NCBI GenBank assembly: GCA_035293945.1
Contig: DATGLV010000021.1
Location: forward strand, 1-24,403
Direction: 5' to 3'
DNA from: VAZQ01 sp035293945
GTDB lineage: Bacteria > Pseudomonadota > Alphaproteobacteria > Rhizobiales > Xanthobacteraceae
DNA length: 24,403 nucleotides
Below the pieces are notes generated by a model that searched no databases, was not told the DNA's origin, and saw only the letters and a list, made by a program, of their open reading frames with translations. A program made the position numbers and the translations under genes. Of this stretch, positions 23,068-24,403 are shown in pieces. The number at the start of each line of letters is the position of its first letter. The first letter of the stretch is position 1.

Positions 23068-24141
23068 TCACGGGGCTTCTCCACCTTCCGGGGGGGTCCT
23101 GGCGGCGCTGCCGTGTCCGGCCAAGCGCTCGAGCGCGGCGACCTCGCGGAAGAACTGCTTGACCGGCTTGGCCGGCGCCCCGACCCAGCGTGCCGCCGCC
23201 GGCACATCGTGCATGACGCCGGCTTTTGCGCCCAACGCCGCTCCGGAGCCGATCACCAGATGATCAGCCAGCCCGACCTGGCCGCCGGTCATGACGTTGT
23301 CGCCGAGGACGCAGCTGCCGGATATGCCGGTTTGCGACGCCAGAATGCAATGCCTCCCGATCACCACATTGTGGGCGATCTGCACCAGATTGTCGATCTT
23401 GGTGCCCTCGCCGATCACAGTGTCACTCATCGCGCCGCGATCGATCGTGCTGTTGGCTCCAATCTCGACGTCGTCCTGGATAATAACCCGGCCGATCTGC
23501 GGAACCTTGGCGTGGCCGGCCGAACCCCCCAGGTAGCCAAACCCGTCTTGCCCGATCCGGCAGCCGGGATGGATGATCACCCGGTCGCCGATCAAGGCGT
23601 GCGTGATCGTGACACCGGAACCAATGGCGCAGTCGCGGCCGATACGCACGTTCGGGCCCACGACCGCACCGGCGGCGATCACGGTGCCGGAGCCGATCTC
23701 GGCGCGCGGCCCGACCACCGCTCCTGGATCGACTGTCGCGCCGCTCTCCAGCCGTGCCGTCGAATGCACTGAGGCTCCGACCGCGATGCCATGCGCCTCG
23801 AACAACGAGGACGGCCGAAGCGCTGTCGGATACAACGCACGAGCGGCTTGGACAAAAGCCCGATAAGGCGCCCGCACATAAATAAGGCTCACACGCTCAG
23901 GCACCAGTTGGGCCAACCGCTCCGTCGTGAGGCATGCCCCGGCTTCGCAGCGCGCAGCCAAGTCGGCGAATTTGGCTCCTTCAAAGAAGCACAAGTCGTC
24001 AGCGCCGGCGTGCTCAAGCGCCGCAATGCCGGTGATGCGCCGGTCCAGGTCCGCGCCGCGCCCGGCCTCGGCTCCCGTCAACGCTATGATCTCGCGCAGA
24101 GTCAGGCCCGGATGTCGTGGAAAGAAGAACGCCGCGGTCAT
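23068..24141 (-). CDS. lpxD: UDP-3-O-acylglucosamine N-acyltransferase
   Basis: LpxD adds the N-linked hydroxyacyl chain in the third step of lipid A synthesis. From the ATG at 24141 it has 357 residues, normal for alphaproteobacteria. The N-terminal uridine-binding domain begins M-T-A-A-F-F-F-P-R-H-P-G-L-T-L. A long hexapeptide-repeat beta-helix follows from about residue 120, with the catalytic H257 in Q-I-A-H-N-V-V-I-G. In-frame ATGs at 24150 and 24264 exist; the latter would read through the 36-nt tandem repeat and give a Ser/Arg-rich N-terminus unlike the family, so I reject it. bamA normally precedes lpxD in this cluster. Here an IS630-type transposase remnant lies 153 nt upstream, so the operon may depend on a promoter in or near the inserted DNA. 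Confidence 0.95.
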   Translation of the reverse strand: MTAAFFFPRHPGLTLREIIALTGAEAGRGADLDRRITGIAALEHAGADDLCFFEGAKFADLAARCEAGACLTTERLAQLVPERVSLIYVRAPYRAFVQAARALYPTALRPSSLFEAHGIAVGASVHSTARLESGATVDPGAVVGPRAEIGSGTVIAAGAVVGPNVRIGRDCAIGSGVTITHALIGDRVIIHPGCRIGQDGFGYLGGSAGHAKVPQIGRVIIQDDVEIGANSTIDRGAMSDTVIGEGTKIDNLVQIAHNVVIGRHCILASQTGISGSCVLGDNVMTGGQVGLADHLVIGSGAALGAKAGVMHDVPAAARWVGAPAKPVKQFFREVAALERLAGHGSAARTPPEGGEAP

Positions 24142-24161
24142 GCGCCCCATGGCCGACCAGG

Positions 24162-24233
24162 GCCCCAATTCCGAAGTTCGTGATGCATTGCACCCGTGCC
24201 CCGCTTCCGAATTCCGTGATACATCGCGGCACC
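24162..24233. repeat. Two tandem copies of an imperfect 36-nt repeat upstream of lpxD
   Basis: Unit 1 (24162-24197) and unit 2 (24198-24233) both start GCCCC and share TTCCGAA, CGTGAT and CAT cores, matching at about 25 of 36 positions. The core TTCCGAA-G-TTCG of unit 1 (24169-24180) occurs again exactly at 24276-24287, next to the transposase gene, and an inverted AATTCGGAA copy lies at 24245-24253. The cluster is confined to the stretch between lpxD and the transposase gene. Confidence 0.7.
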
Positions 24234-24294
24234 CCTTCTCGCGCAATTCGGAAGCAAGGGGCACTAGGTCATCGTTTCCGAAGTTCGAATCATA

Positions 24295-24403
24295 TCAGGC
24301 GACATCCGCGAGCTTATAGGACCAAGTGTGGATGACGGGGTGGCGGTTGGCGAGCTTTATACCAGCCATGATGCGTTCCTTGAGTTCTTGTTTTGAGGTT
24401 ACG
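24295..24403 (-). CDS. IS630-type transposase, C-terminal end (cut by window edge)
   Basis: Thirty-five in-frame codons end at a TGA at 24295-24297. The peptide has Q-E-L-K-E-R-I-M-A-G-I, then N-R-H-P-V-I-H-T-W-S-Y-K-L, which is the characteristic C-terminus of IS630-family (DDE, Tc1/mariner-like) transposases. The rest of the gene lies beyond the right edge, so it cannot be judged whether the element is intact. Confidence 0.72.
   Translation of the reverse strand, partial: VTSKQELKERIMAGIKLANRHPVIHTWSYKLADVA

Noticed and set aside
21697..23772. A 691-codon open frame on the plus strand opposite lpxI, lpxA, fabZ and lpxD
   Set aside because: It is the antisense shadow of four well-supported genes in G/C-rich DNA, rich in His/Arg/Asp with no domain and no ribosome site.
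24142..24264. Longer lpxD start at 24264
   Set aside because: The extension is read from the tandem repeat and would give a non-family N-terminus; the LpxD domain begins at the ATG at 24141.
1..24403. CRISPR array, prophage, rRNA or toxin-antitoxin module
   Set aside because: No regularly spaced repeats, phage genes, rRNA sequence or paired small genes were seen anywhere in the window.

Overview
The window is a high-GC, densely packed chromosomal segment from an alphaproteobacterium, most likely Hyphomicrobiales (Bradyrhizobiaceae/Xanthobacteraceae-like). The grounds are the gene order (tpiA divergent from ppiD; trpE, trpG, trpD, trpC, moaC, moeA, lexA; then gltX, gltA and the lpxD-fabZ-lpxA-lpxI-lpxB cluster), LpxI rather than LpxH for lipid A, a GAAC-N7-GAAC LexA operator, and G/C-rich palindromic intergenic repeats. 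The assignment comes from reading and remembered family knowledge, not from a database search.

Layout. (1) 137-3512, minus strand: a ModA-like periplasmic binding protein, a Tat-signal gluconate 2-dehydrogenase subunit 3-like protein and a GMC flavoprotein dehydrogenase form an apparent three-gene operon for periplasmic sugar/polyol oxidation. A 74-nt hairpin (38-111) lies just downstream. (2) 3585-4334: tpiA, divergent from (3) a long plus-strand run: ppiD, trpE, a small cupin, trpG, trpD, trpC, moaC, moeA (4643-13029). This joins tryptophan synthesis with molybdenum cofactor synthesis and a periplasmic folding factor. Two palindromic repeats sit at the trpD/trpC and trpC/moaC junctions, and the second supplies the last codons of trpC. 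(4) 13030-13920: a less conserved gap with a candidate small secreted cysteine-rich protein, then the lexA promoter with overlapping LexA-type operators. (5) lexA, followed by convergent glnS, which is divergent from gltX; the two aminoacyl-tRNA synthetases share a 261-bp intergenic region containing a strong hairpin. (6) gltA (citrate synthase), convergent with (7) the minus-strand lipid A operon lpxD-fabZ-lpxA-lpxI-lpxB. (8) At the right edge, a tandem 36-bp repeat and the 3' end of an IS630-type transposase lie directly upstream of lpxD.

Most of the window is ordinary core metabolism. The parts worth a second look are the 8-cysteine small protein, the lexA operator architecture, the repeat/IS module in front of the lpx operon, the hairpins at 38-111 and 16488-16525, the cupin inside the trp operon, and glnS next to gltX. 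I did not find a clearly new multi-gene system; the closest candidate is the binding protein plus dehydrogenase operon.
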